Shown here: positions 35,446-44,230 of the stretch, piece after piece
How positions within the stretch are numbered: position 1 is the first letter of the stretch
How the letters are laid out: the number at the start of each line of letters is the position of its first letter
Assembly (NCBI RefSeq): GCF_900010725.2
Contig: NZ_LR734855.1
Coordinates: 93,151-157,150 of the forward strand
Length of the DNA: 64,000 nucleotides
Direction: 5' to 3'
From: Planktothrix serta PCC 8927
GTDB taxonomy: Bacteria; Cyanobacteriota; Cyanobacteriia; Cyanobacteriales; Microcoleaceae
Program-made: the position numbers and the translations under genes
The notes under the pieces: generated by a model
What the model was told of the DNA's origin: nothing
The model's input: only the letters and a program-made list of their open reading frames with translations
Databases searched by the model: none

Positions 35446-36147
35446 ATGTTTGAGTCAAACTTTTTCCCTGCTACGGTCAGCTTCAATTTTATGCCTAAAT
35501 GGTTTGTGTTGCACTGGCGTTTTCTATGTTTATTAATTGCTTTGGGAACAATATTAACCCCATTCCTTTTGACAGTTTATATTAAAACAGTTACGAATAA
35601 ACGTCGATATTTTCAAGTTGAAAAAGTTCCCAATGAACCCGTTGCAATTGTATTTGGTGCGGGAGTTTGGGCTGATGGAACCCCGACACCGATGTTAGCA
35701 GATCGAGTAGAAGGGGCGGTAGAATTATATCGTTTAGGACGAGTTCATAAAATATTAATGACGGGAGATAATGGCACTCCTGAATATAATGAAGTCGTAG
35801 CAATGCAGCAATATGCAGAACGTTTAGGAGTTCCAAATAAAGATATTAAATTAGATTATGCGGGATTTAGTACCTATGAAAGTTGTTATCGAGCAAAAGA
35901 AATTTTTGGCGTAGAAAGAGCGGTTTTAATTACCCAAAAATATCATCTTCCCCGTGCGGTTTACACCTGTAACCAATTAGGGATAGAATCAGTGGGTTTA
36001 GGAACACCGGACTGGGGAAAATTTCGGGATGATTCTATGAGATTCTATACTCAACGGGAAGTTTTAGCTGTCCTAAAAGCCATCCTAGAACTCCATATTA
36101 TTCGTCCTAAACCTACCTTTCTCGGCCCCTTTGAAGGAATGTCTTAA
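35446..36147 (+). CDS. SanA/YdcF-like membrane protein (DUF218)
   Basis: 233 aa from ATG 35446; ATG 35491 (MPKWFVLHWRFLCLL) is an alternative. One N-terminal membrane helix (~20-45) and then a DUF218 domain: VAIVFGAGVWADGTPTPMLADRV, ILMTGDNGTPEYNEV, AGFSTYESCYRAKEIF, and ITQKYHLPRAVYTCNQLG. The E. coli homologue SanA affects the envelope barrier at high temperature; the biochemical activity is unknown. Close spacing to cobU suggests one transcript. Confidence 0.85.
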   Translation: MFESNFFPATVSFNFMPKWFVLHWRFLCLLIALGTILTPFLLTVYIKTVTNKRRYFQVEKVPNEPVAIVFGAGVWADGTPTPMLADRVEGAVELYRLGRVHKILMTGDNGTPEYNEVVAMQQYAERLGVPNKDIKLDYAGFSTYESCYRAKEIFGVERAVLITQKYHLPRAVYTCNQLGIESVGLGTPDWGKFRDDSMRFYTQREVLAVLKAILELHIIRPKPTFLGPFEGMS

Positions 36148-36156
36148 TCAGTTGTA

Positions 36157-36177
36157 GGGGCGGGGTTTTCCCGCCCA
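36157..36177. terminator. GC hairpin after the SanA-like gene
   Basis: GGGCGGG-GTTTT-CCCGCCC within GTAGGGGCGG context, 10 nt after the stop. It acts plausibly as a terminator and is a short relative of the GGGGCGGG palindromes elsewhere in the window. Confidence 0.5.
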
Positions 36178-36229
36178 AACTCAAATAATCAGCAAGGGCT
36201 AACTGTCAACAATTAACACAATTAAAATT

Positions 36230-36874
36230 ATGGCTTTATATTTAGATTCTGCCATCATTTCCGAAGCAGAAATTGTCAAAGAGTGGGGATGGGTGAAAGG
36301 AATTACCACGAACCCTACCCTATTAGCCAAAAGTGAATTATCTCCTGAAGAAACGTTAACTCAGTTAAAAAGGTTAATTTCCGGGGAAATTTATTATCAA
36401 TTAACGGCTTCGGATTTTCAGGGAATGGTAACAGAAGGAAAAAAAGCCTTTGAACTATTAGGAGAACAAACGGTTTTGAAGATTCCAGCTACCTCTGTAG
36501 GATTTCAAGTTGTTGCTAATTTATCTCCAGAAATTCCCTGTTCTGTTACTGCTATTTATAGTGCGGCTCAAGCGGCTGTTGCGATGGAAGCAGGAGCTAA
36601 ATATGCGATCGCGTATGTTAATCGTGCTACCCGATTATTAGGGGATGGAATTGCATTAGTAAAAGACATGGCGAATATATTAGCAGGAAGTCCTACAAAA
36701 ATATTGGCAGCGAGTCTTAAATCTCCTCAAGAAGCAGCCGCAACTTTGCAAGCAGGAGCTTATCATTTAACCTTACCCTTAGACATTTTAACCGCCATGA
36801 CTACCCATGAATTATCGGAAAAAACCGTTATCGAATTTAATCAGAATGGCATGGGAATTAACTTAGTAAGTTAA
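36230..36874 (+). CDS. Transaldolase-family protein (fructose-6-phosphate aldolase-like)
   Basis: 214 aa, the short TalC/FSA length. It begins MALYLDSAIISEA, with GITTNPTLLAK, and the Schiff-base lysine is in TVLKIPAT (K84). CSVTAIYSAAQAAVAMEAGA and the AYVNR segment complete the barrel signature, and KILAASLKSPQEA with GAYHLTLPLDIL is near the end. It would cleave or form C-C bonds between ketose phosphates in the cytoplasm. Whether it is a true transaldolase or an aldolase cannot be decided here. It is a single gene flanked by hairpins. Confidence 0.87.
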   Translation: MALYLDSAIISEAEIVKEWGWVKGITTNPTLLAKSELSPEETLTQLKRLISGEIYYQLTASDFQGMVTEGKKAFELLGEQTVLKIPATSVGFQVVANLSPEIPCSVTAIYSAAQAAVAMEAGAKYAIAYVNRATRLLGDGIALVKDMANILAGSPTKILAASLKSPQEAAATLQAGAYHLTLPLDILTAMTTHELSEKTVIEFNQNGMGINLVS

Positions 36875-36901
36875 AATAATCCTTACAATCTTTTGGGGTT
36901 T

Positions 36902-36920
36902 GGGCGAGAAGACCTCGCCC
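36902..36920. terminator. GC hairpin between transaldolase-like gene and pcrA
   Basis: GGGCGAG-AAGAC-CTCGCCC followed by CCTAC, 28 nt after the transaldolase-like stop. It may terminate that gene; it also resembles dispersed palindromes. Confidence 0.5.
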
Positions 36921-36975
36921 CTACGGACATCCTACAATAGAATAGAGAGTGTTGAATTCCCGTGTTTTTGTAGCC

Positions 36976-39348
36976 ATGACTCAAACTGTTGATTTCCTTA
37001 GTCATTTGAATGCTTGTCAACGTCAAGCGGTTGAGCATTTTTGCGGCCCTATGTTGGTAGTAGCGGGGGCGGGTTCGGGTAAGACACGGGCGTTAACCTA
37101 TCGTATCGCTAATTTAATCCGCAGCCATCGAGTTCATCCTGAAAATATTTTAGCAGTCACATTTACCAATAAAGCCGCCAGGGAAATTAAAGAGCGGGTT
37201 GAGTCAATTTTTGCTCAACAACAAGCAGAAATTGAATTTGGAAAACCGTTTTCAGCCTTAGCAGCCGATGACCAAACTCGCCTTAAATCAAAGGTTTATC
37301 GCAGTTTAACTAAACATCTGTGGATGGGAACGTTCCATAGTTTGTGCGCTCGGATTTTAAGATATGATATTAATAAATATCAAGATGAAAGTGGGCGAAA
37401 GTGGGACAAGAATTTTTCTATTTTTGATGAGGATGATGCTCAAAAATTGGTTAAATTCATTGTTTTAAAAGATATGAATTTAGACGATAAAAAATTTGAG
37501 CCTAAAAAAATTAGATATTCTATTAGTAATGCCAAAAATTTAGGGTTTTCTCCTCAACAATATGCGAGAGAGAATCCTGATTATTATGGGCGAGTCGTAT
37601 CGGAAGTTTATAGTTCCTATCAATCTCAATTAGCCTCAAATAATGCCTTAGATTTTGATGATTTAATTCGAGTCACCGTTGACTTACTTAGTCAAAACGA
37701 GCAAGTATTAGCCTATTGGAATCAAAAGTTTTGTCATATTTTAGTGGATGAATATCAAGATACTAACCGCACCCAATATAACTTAATTCGATTATTAGTA
37801 ACGAATGGCGAAAATCCTAGAACGATTAAAAATTGGCAAAATCGCTCTATTTTTGTTGTGGGAGATGTGGATCAATCGATTTATTCGTTTCGGATGGCAG
37901 ACTATAAAATATTATTAGAATTTCAACAGGATTTTGGCGATCGCTTACCCGATGACGATACCCGGACGATGATTAAATTAGAAGATAATTATCGCTCACG
38001 GGAAAATATTCTCCAAGTCGCTAATCATCTGATTCAACAAAATACCGAACGCATTGATAAAATCCTGCGTCCAACGCGAGGAGAAGGTCAACCGATTTAT
38101 TGTTATAAGGCGGATGATGAAATAGATGAAGCCAACTTTATTCTATCACAAATTCAAGGAATTAGTCAACAAAATCCCGAATTAGATTATGGGGCTTTTG
38201 CAATTTTATATCGAACTAACGCTCAATCTCGCGCCTTAGAAGATGTGTTATTAAGAAATAATATTCCCTATACGGTTGTCGGAGGATTAAGGTTTTATGA
38301 CCGTAAAGAAATCAAAGATTCCATATCTTATTTACGAGTTGTTGCTAACCCCGCCGATAGTGTGAGTTTGCTGAGAATTATTAATGTTCCCCGTCGAGGA
38401 ATTGGCAAAACCACCATTGATGGGTTAGTCAATGCGTCTAAACAGTTAGGAATTCCCCTTTGGGAAGTGCTAAGTGATGAAGATTCAGTGAATACAATAG
38501 CCGGACGTTCGGCAAAATCTGTGAATCAATTTGCTCAAATTATTAAAAATTGGCAAGAACGTATAGAAGACCATTCTGCACTGCAAATTTTAGAAGGAAT
38601 ATTAGAAGAAGCAGGTTATATTCAAGACTTAAAAAAAGAAGGAACAGACGAAGCAGAAAACCGCTTAGAAAATATTAAAGAATTGACGAATGCGGTGTCA
38701 CAATTTCAAGAAGAATATGAGGATACAACATTAGAGGGATTTTTATCCAGTGCCTCCCTTGCTTCAGATTTAGATAAATTACAAGAAGGACAAAAAGCCG
38801 TTTCTTTATTAACCCTTCATGCAGCAAAAGGGTTAGAATTTCCCATTGTGTTTTTAGTCGGTTTAGAACAGGGACTTTTCCCTAATTTCCGCAGTTTAAA
38901 TGATCCCTTATCTATTGAAGAAGAACGGCGTTTATGTTATGTGGGAATTACTCGCGCTCAAGAACAATTGTTTTTAACCCATGCGTGTCAACGGCGGTTA
39001 TGGGGACATTTAGAACCCTGTATCCCCTCAATGTTTTTAAAGGAATTACCAGAAGGATTAATTCATGGGTATATTCCTCCGTCTCAACCGAAAACAAGTA
39101 AAAGCAAGGGAACTAAAAAAGAGGCAAAATCACCCACTGAGACGAAACAACCTGCAAAAAATGCCAAATTAGAATCCGATGTTAAGGACTGGAAAGTGGG
39201 GGATAAAGTTTTTCATCGTACCTTTGGAATTGGTGAAGTAACCCACGTTTTTTCTAATAAAGATAAAATGTCTTTAGCGATTAAATTTGGGAGTCTTAGT
39301 CCTAAAATTCTTGACCCCAATACTGTTCCCTTACAACGCTTCAAATAA
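36976..39348 (+). CDS. pcrA: UvrD/PcrA-family superfamily I DNA helicase
   Basis: 790 aa from ATG 36976 (MTQTVDFLSHLNACQRQAVE); the ATG at 36949 adds nine unlikely residues. All SF1A motifs are visible: VVAGAGSGKTRALTYRI (I), TFTNKAAREIKER (Ia), GTFHSLCARIL, LVDEYQDTN (II), VVGDVDQSIYSFRMAD (III), LEDNYRSRENI (IV), LLTLHAAKGLEFPIVF (V) and RRLCYVGITRAQEQLFL (VI). The C-terminus has the Tudor-like tail GDKVFHRTFGIGEV found in PcrA. It unwinds DNA in nucleotide-excision repair and clears the fork. It is a single gene. Confidence 0.95.
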   Translation: MTQTVDFLSHLNACQRQAVEHFCGPMLVVAGAGSGKTRALTYRIANLIRSHRVHPENILAVTFTNKAAREIKERVESIFAQQQAEIEFGKPFSALAADDQTRLKSKVYRSLTKHLWMGTFHSLCARILRYDINKYQDESGRKWDKNFSIFDEDDAQKLVKFIVLKDMNLDDKKFEPKKIRYSISNAKNLGFSPQQYARENPDYYGRVVSEVYSSYQSQLASNNALDFDDLIRVTVDLLSQNEQVLAYWNQKFCHILVDEYQDTNRTQYNLIRLLVTNGENPRTIKNWQNRSIFVVGDVDQSIYSFRMADYKILLEFQQDFGDRLPDDDTRTMIKLEDNYRSRENILQVANHLIQQNTERIDKILRPTRGEGQPIYCYKADDEIDEANFILSQIQGISQQNPELDYGAFAILYRTNAQSRALEDVLLRNNIPYTVVGGLRFYDRKEIKDSISYLRVVANPADSVSLLRIINVPRRGIGKTTIDGLVNASKQLGIPLWEVLSDEDSVNTIAGRSAKSVNQFAQIIKNWQERIEDHSALQILEGILEEAGYIQDLKKEGTDEAENRLENIKELTNAVSQFQEEYEDTTLEGFLSSASLASDLDKLQEGQKAVSLLTLHAAKGLEFPIVFLVGLEQGLFPNFRSLNDPLSIEEERRLCYVGITRAQEQLFLTHACQRRLWGHLEPCIPSMFLKELPEGLIHGYIPPSQPKTSKSKGTKKEAKSPTETKQPAKNAKLESDVKDWKVGDKVFHRTFGIGEVTHVFSNKDKMSLAIKFGSLSPKILDPNTVPLQRFK

Positions 39349-39423
39349 TCCCGTTGTTGCGCTTCAGCGCACTTCATTTATTATTGAAAATGATAAAGAA
39401 TTGCACTAATAATCACACGGTTT

Positions 39424-39543
39424 ATGACTGACTTACTCACAGAAGCCTTCAAAAAGTCCCAAAGTCTACCCGATTATTTAACACTGATTTTACCCCCGAT
39501 CGCAAACCGAACTCGGACGAGAGGCACCCCTGTCCAGAGGATA
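39424..39543 (+). pseudogene. Fragment resembling the start of a small antitoxin gene
   Basis: A 39-codon frame beginning MTDLLTEAFKKSQSLPDYL resembles the N-terminus of small antitoxin-type proteins widespread in cyanobacteria, then loses similarity (LILPPIANRTRTRG) and stops. A second small frame 39584-39742 (GTG start, containing NLTPWDDTLW) overlaps the start of the STAND gene. Both lie in the 351-bp gap 39349-39699 and look like relics. Confidence 0.4.
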
Positions 39544-39699
39544 TAGCCTTCTCTGATAGACAGGTGGTTAGTCCGGTTTTCGGGTGGATGGGTCAACGAT
39601 CGCCCAGCAGAAACTCAGCATTGCCCTGTCCGAAAATCCTGCTAAACTCAAAAAAACAGCCACGACCCGCCATAACCTGACTCCCTGGGATGACACATT

Positions 39700-42600
39700 A
39701 TGGACTATTCCCGACTGGTGCGACTCAATCGACCCCTGTTAGCCGGAACCGCCCTCGTGGGCTTATGTTCCATCGTCACCGGAGGGGTAGCCGGTTCGGC
39801 TGCGGGGTTAGCGGTTCCCGTGTTAGCCGGATTTTCTAACTTTTTCGCGGGGATGACCGGGAATAATTTAGGCACATTAATCGATCGCTTTCGCAACAGT
39901 AGCGATGTGCTGCGGAATGAAGATATCGCCAAAGCCGCCGGACGCACCGTAGCCAAAGCCTTGATGGAAAAAATCAGCCCCAACTATTCCGACAAGGAAT
40001 CCTTAGACGATTTCGCTAATCAAATCGAGGAATATTGGGTGCAATGGGCAGAACAAGCCAAAACCCTCAACCTGTTTGAAACCCTCCAGGAAGACCAACT
40101 CTATCAGATTTTCAGCCAACAACCGGAACAGTTTACCGAGTATCAGGTGTTACCGGAAGAGGAATGGCGGGAAGTGGTCACCTGGTTATTCCAACAGGGA
40201 TGTGAGAGAGGGGTTTTGGGAGATACCCTGGAGAATTATCAAGATGTCATCAGAGATTTGGCGGCAGAATTAGCCACCAACTTTAATAAACACCTGCGCC
40301 AAGTCCTGAAAGATGATGCCAACAACGGGGGTCAAGCCTTTGTGGGGATGTTATTTGACCTGCATGGGGCGACCTTGGCGAAAGTTGACGAGATTCGGGA
40401 CTATTTACCCGAAATCGCCACTCGTCAGGATATGCGCCGGGTATTGGCTGCCATTTCCCAATTACAACGCCCGAACCCACCGGCACCCGCCACCCCTTGG
40501 CACGGTTTAGGGGCAGTGGATACGGTACCCCAACTCCCCCCTCATTTTCTCCCCCGTCCTGAAGATATTGCCGCCTTAAAACAACGACTCTTGACCCCCA
40601 CCAATCAAACCCTAGTGATGACTGGACAGGCGCAGAAAGTCGGGTTACAGGGGATGGGAGGCTTAGGGAAAACGGTGTTATCGGCAGCTTTAGGGCGGGA
40701 TAATGAGGTGCGGCGACAGTTTCCCGATGGGATTATCTGGCTGACGGTGGGGATTAACCCGGACTGTATCGCCCTGTATCAACGCATTGCCACCACCTTG
40801 GGGGAAACCAGCGCCTATCAGGAAGGGGAACCCCAGTGGAATGCTTATCTCTCGAATCTGTTGCGGGAGAAGCGCTGTTTATTGGTGCTGGATGATGTGT
40901 GGTTACAACGGGAAGCCGAGCGATTTGTGGCGGTGTTGGGGCCCGACTGTCGCCTGTTGCTGACCACGCGGGATGCCCGGTTAATTGCGGGTTTGGGCGC
41001 GAATGGCTATGAGTTGGGGATGCTGGATGATACCCAAGGGCGACAATTATTAGCCAATTGGGCGAGAGTCCCTGTGGAGATGTTACCGCCGGAAGTGGCG
41101 GCGGTGATTGACCACTGCGGAAATTTGCCCTTAGCCTTGAAGTTGGCGGGGGCGCAAGTGGGCATGGGCAACAGTTGGGCGGATTTGGTGACGGCGTTGG
41201 ATGCGGCGGATTTACACTTTCTCGACCATCCCGACGGCAGTATTTATAAAGTCATCGAGACCAGTGTGGAGCAGTTAGCCGCACCCTTGCGACAGGCTTA
41301 TTTAGACTTAGGGATTGTTGCGCCGGACGTGGAAGTGTCCGAGGCGGCGTTAGTCAAGTTGTGGGGAAGGCGGGGAGAGGTGCCGGACTATCGGTTGCGG
41401 CAGGGGTTGACGGAGTTGGCGCAACGGGGGTTAGTGTTTGTGTCCGGGGAGTCGCCCTCGCGGTGGATGTCGTTGCATGATGTGCCGCAGAAGTATTTAC
41501 GGGAACAGGTGCAGAATCCGGTGGCGCTGCATCGGGACTGGTTGCGGAGTTATGGCGGTGGCAAGTTTCCCTGGACGGGGGCGGAGGTGGCGGCAGAGGT
41601 TTATCTATATCAGCAGGCGCTTTATCATTTCCGAGAGGCGGGGGAAATCGAGGCGTTTCGGCGGTTGTTATGGGATTTTGATTGGTTGCAAGGGAAGTTA
41701 GAGGCGACCGATATTCGGGCGCTGTTGGCAGATTTTGAGGCGGTGACGGTTGGGGAGAGTCGGGATAGTGGGCTGAAGCGGCTGGAAGGGGCGTTGCGGT
41801 TGTCGGCTCATGTGTTGGAGCAGGATAGCAGCCAGTTGGCGGGGCAGTTGTGGGGGCGGTTGTTGTCTTTTGTTGACTCTCCCCAACCCTATCGCTATTT
41901 TTGGGAAAGAATCCCCCTCATTGGAAAGTATTTACCGAAGTATGGGTCGAATTTCCAAGCTAAAACCTTCCCCGGCATCAGCCAACTGCTGACAGAGGCA
42001 CAACAATATCAAAGAAAACATTGGATTCGTCCCATCTTCCCCAACCTCACCCCCCCTGGCGGGCCATTAATCCGAACCCTCTCAGGTCATAGTGATTCGG
42101 TATCGGCTCTCGCCATTACTCCTGATGGGCAACGGGTGGTTTCCGGTTCAAAGGATAAAACCTTAAAGGTCTGGAACTTGACGATAGGGAAGGAGGAACA
42201 CACCCTCTCCGGTCATAGTGATTCGGTATCGGCTCTCGCCATTACTCCCGATGGACAACGGGTGGTTTCCAGTTCAAAGGATAAAACCCTAAAGGTTTGG
42301 AACTTGACGACAGGGAAGGAGGAACGCACCCTCTCCGGTCATGGTGATTCGGTATATGCTTTCGCCATTACTCCCGATGGACAACGGGTGGTTTCTACAT
42401 CATCTTTGGACAAAATATTAAAACTATGGAATTTGGCAACTGGTTCAGTAGAATTAGAAATTTCTATAGGTGGTCTTGTAACAGCAATGGCTTTAACTCC
42501 TGACGGACGACAAGTAGTTTTAACATCAGTACAAAGGGATCTAGCAGTTGATAAGACTGGACAGTGGTTTTCTACGAATGTCCTAGCCCTTTGGGATTTA

Positions 42601-43632
42601 ACAACGGGGAAAAGACTAGCTTATTTCCGGCATAGTGACTGGCTATTAAGAGTGGCTATTACCCCGGATGGTCAACAAATTATATCTGGCTCTAGGGATA
42701 CCAACCTTATACTGTGGCAGTTGGTAACGGATTCAGAAGTCGGTAAGCCTGCTTACGACAACTCCTTACTTAAAGCACGTTTAGTAAATGAACTACGAAT
42801 TACCCCGAACGGTGAACGAGTGGTATCAGCATCAGGAGATAAAACCCTCAAACTTTGGAACTTAAAAACTGCAAAATATATAAGAACTATTACGACTTAT
42901 CCAGGACCAGTAGAGACAGTTGCGATTACCCCCAACGGCAAACGAACCGTCTCAGGAACTTTAGCAAGTTTTGAAGAAATGAAATTATGTAGTTTACGGA
43001 CAAACAGAGTAATTAAATCATTTGGACATCCCTCTAAATGTCTTAAAATTACCCCAAATGGAAAAAAAGTGATTGCTGAATCAGATAAAAATATTACAAT
43101 TTGGAACTTGAGGACTGGAAAAAAAGTAGCTACTTTCACTGGTCATACCGATCAGATCACATCAATTGCCATTACTCCCAATGGCAGAAGAGTTGTATCG
43201 GCATCAAAAGATAAAACACTGAAACTATGGGAATTAGATACTGGAGCAGAACTCGCAACATTCTTGGGACATGATGACTCCGTATGGTCGTTAGGCATTA
43301 CCCCCGATGGCAAAAGGGTTGTATCAGGCTCAAAAGATAAAACCTTGAAAATTTGGGATTTAGAAACAGCAGAAATAGTAGCTACTTTCACTGGACATAG
43401 TGATGAAATAACATCAATCGCCATCACTCCCGACGGCAAGCGAGTTATATCAACGTCAAGAGATAAGACTCTGAAACTCTGGGACTTAGACACTGGAGTG
43501 GTAATAGCTAGTTTTACTGTTGATGGCTCTTTACTATGTTGTACTATTGCACCAGATGGAGTAACGGTACTTGCAAGTGACTGGTTATTAGGACAGGTGC
43601 ATTTTCTGCGGTTGGAGGGGTTGAGGGGTTAA
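39700..43632 (+). CDS. STAND ATPase: glycine-rich N-terminus, NB-ARC, 12 WD40 repeats
   Basis: 1310 aa. Residues ~12-57 are a glycine-rich hydrophobic stretch (for example LLAGTALVGLCSIVTGGVAG), then a helical region to ~270 without a known signature. NB-ARC: LQGMGGLGKTVLSAAL (Walker A ~318-325), RCLLVLDDVW (Walker B ~393), LLTTRD, HCGNLPLALKLAG and the LHDVPQKYL winged-helix end. A helical linker (~610-780) leads to about twelve WD40 repeats (residues 790-1300, pattern GHSDSVSALAITPDGQRVVS). STAND proteins are switches that oligomerise on ligand sensing by the repeats; in bacteria some act in antiviral cell suicide. A membrane-acting effector role for the N-terminus is inference. The NB-ARC and linker DNA is distinctly GC-rich, whereas repeats 3-12 are AT-rich. 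The first two WD40 repeats are nearly identical. Confidence 0.9.
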   Translation: MDYSRLVRLNRPLLAGTALVGLCSIVTGGVAGSAAGLAVPVLAGFSNFFAGMTGNNLGTLIDRFRNSSDVLRNEDIAKAAGRTVAKALMEKISPNYSDKESLDDFANQIEEYWVQWAEQAKTLNLFETLQEDQLYQIFSQQPEQFTEYQVLPEEEWREVVTWLFQQGCERGVLGDTLENYQDVIRDLAAELATNFNKHLRQVLKDDANNGGQAFVGMLFDLHGATLAKVDEIRDYLPEIATRQDMRRVLAAISQLQRPNPPAPATPWHGLGAVDTVPQLPPHFLPRPEDIAALKQRLLTPTNQTLVMTGQAQKVGLQGMGGLGKTVLSAALGRDNEVRRQFPDGIIWLTVGINPDCIALYQRIATTLGETSAYQEGEPQWNAYLSNLLREKRCLLVLDDVWLQREAERFVAVLGPDCRLLLTTRDARLIAGLGANGYELGMLDDTQGRQLLANWARVPVEMLPPEVAAVIDHCGNLPLALKLAGAQVGMGNSWADLVTALDAADLHFLDHPDGSIYKVIETSVEQLAAPLRQAYLDLGIVAPDVEVSEAALVKLWGRRGEVPDYRLRQGLTELAQRGLVFVSGESPSRWMSLHDVPQKYLREQVQNPVALHRDWLRSYGGGKFPWTGAEVAAEVYLYQQALYHFREAGEIEAFRRLLWDFDWLQGKLEATDIRALLADFEAVTVGESRDSGLKRLEGALRLSAHVLEQDSSQLAGQLWGRLLSFVDSPQPYRYFWERIPLIGKYLPKYGSNFQAKTFPGISQLLTEAQQYQRKHWIRPIFPNLTPPGGPLIRTLSGHSDSVSALAITPDGQRVVSGSKDKTLKVWNLTIGKEEHTLSGHSDSVSALAITPDGQRVVSSSKDKTLKVWNLTTGKEERTLSGHGDSVYAFAITPDGQRVVSTSSLDKILKLWNLATGSVELEISIGGLVTAMALTPDGRQVVLTSVQRDLAVDKTGQWFSTNVLALWDLTTGKRLAYFRHSDWLLRVAITPDGQQIISGSRDTNLILWQLVTDSEVGKPAYDNSLLKARLVNELRITPNGERVVSASGDKTLKLWNLKTAKYIRTITTYPGPVETVAITPNGKRTVSGTLASFEEMKLCSLRTNRVIKSFGHPSKCLKITPNGKKVIAESDKNITIWNLRTGKKVATFTGHTDQITSIAITPNGRRVVSASKDKTLKLWELDTGAELATFLGHDDSVWSLGITPDGKRVVSGSKDKTLKIWDLETAEIVATFTGHSDEITSIAITPDGKRVISTSRDKTLKLWDLDTGVVIASFTVDGSLLCCTIAPDGVTVLASDWLLGQVHFLRLEGLRG
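42078..42330 (+). repeat. Two near-identical 126-bp WD40 units
   Basis: The unit starting at GGTCATAGTGATTCGG (42085) recurs 126 bp later with only a few base changes, and partly a third time (GGTCATGGTGATTCGG, 42337). This is recent tandem duplication or gene conversion of repeats at the sensing end of the STAND protein. Confidence 0.85.
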
Positions 43633-43691
43633 TATCACTGTGGACTATCTAATTTTGTTAAAATTACCGAAATATATCAACTGATTCACTC

Positions 43692-43955
43692 ATGGAAATT
43701 GCCAAAGTCTCCGAAACAGGACAGATTATCATTCCACCAGAAATGCGGAAAATCTATAGCTTGGAGGTGGGGACAGAAATCATCTTGACTGATACAGGCA
43801 AAGGTATTTTAATTCAGCCCAAACCTCCTTTTTATCCTACTACTTTAAATGAAGTAGCGGGGTGTTTAAAGTATAACGGTTCACCCAAAACCTTAGAGGA
43901 TATGGACGCGGCTATTAGCCAAGGCATTCAGGAGCAATGGCATGATTGCAGTTGA
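43692..43955 (+). CDS. vapB: AbrB/SpoVT-type antitoxin (VapB-like)
   Basis: 87 aa. The N-terminal swapped-hairpin DNA-binding domain reads MEIAKVSETGQIIIPPEMRK then LEVGTEIILTDTGKGILIQPK, the MazE/VapB AbrB fold. The C-terminal helical part (LNEVAGCLKYNGSPKTLEDMDAAISQGI) is the usual toxin-binding arm. It overlaps the PIN toxin start by 14 bp, the standard antitoxin-first layout, and would bind and repress its own promoter. It remains intact although its toxin gene is interrupted. Confidence 0.92.
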   Translation: MEIAKVSETGQIIIPPEMRKIYSLEVGTEIILTDTGKGILIQPKPPFYPTTLNEVAGCLKYNGSPKTLEDMDAAISQGIQEQWHDCS

Positions 43956-44230
43956 TACCAATATTGTAGTTCGGCTTCTGACTCAAGATGATCCAGTCCA
44001 ATATCAAAAAATTCTAGAACTTTTTCAAAACCCGGAAATCTTCATTTCCCACACCGTTATCCTAGAAACCGAATGGGTGCTGAGATTTGCTTATAAGTTT
44101 AAACGGAATCAAGTTTGTTCGGCTTTACGGAAACTTGTGGGATTACCAAATGTTTACTTAACTAACCCGATGTTAGTTCATCAAGCCCTACTCTGGCATG
44201 AAAATGGTTTGGATTTTGCCGATGCTTTAC
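43942..44230 (+). pseudogene. vapC: 5' part of VapC PIN-domain toxin, interrupted by a TnpB element
   Basis: The first 96 codons plus one base of a PIN RNase: MIAVDTNIVVRLLTQDD carries the first acidic residue, ILETEWVLR the second, and GLDFADAL the third. After GATGCTTTAC (to 44230) the reading frame enters transposon DNA and adds about 23 foreign residues before stopping at 44301. The matching 3' part is at 45601-45707. Joined, they give a 131-aa VapC of normal length. VapC toxins cleave tRNA or rRNA; this one is probably inactive or unstable. Confidence 0.92.
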
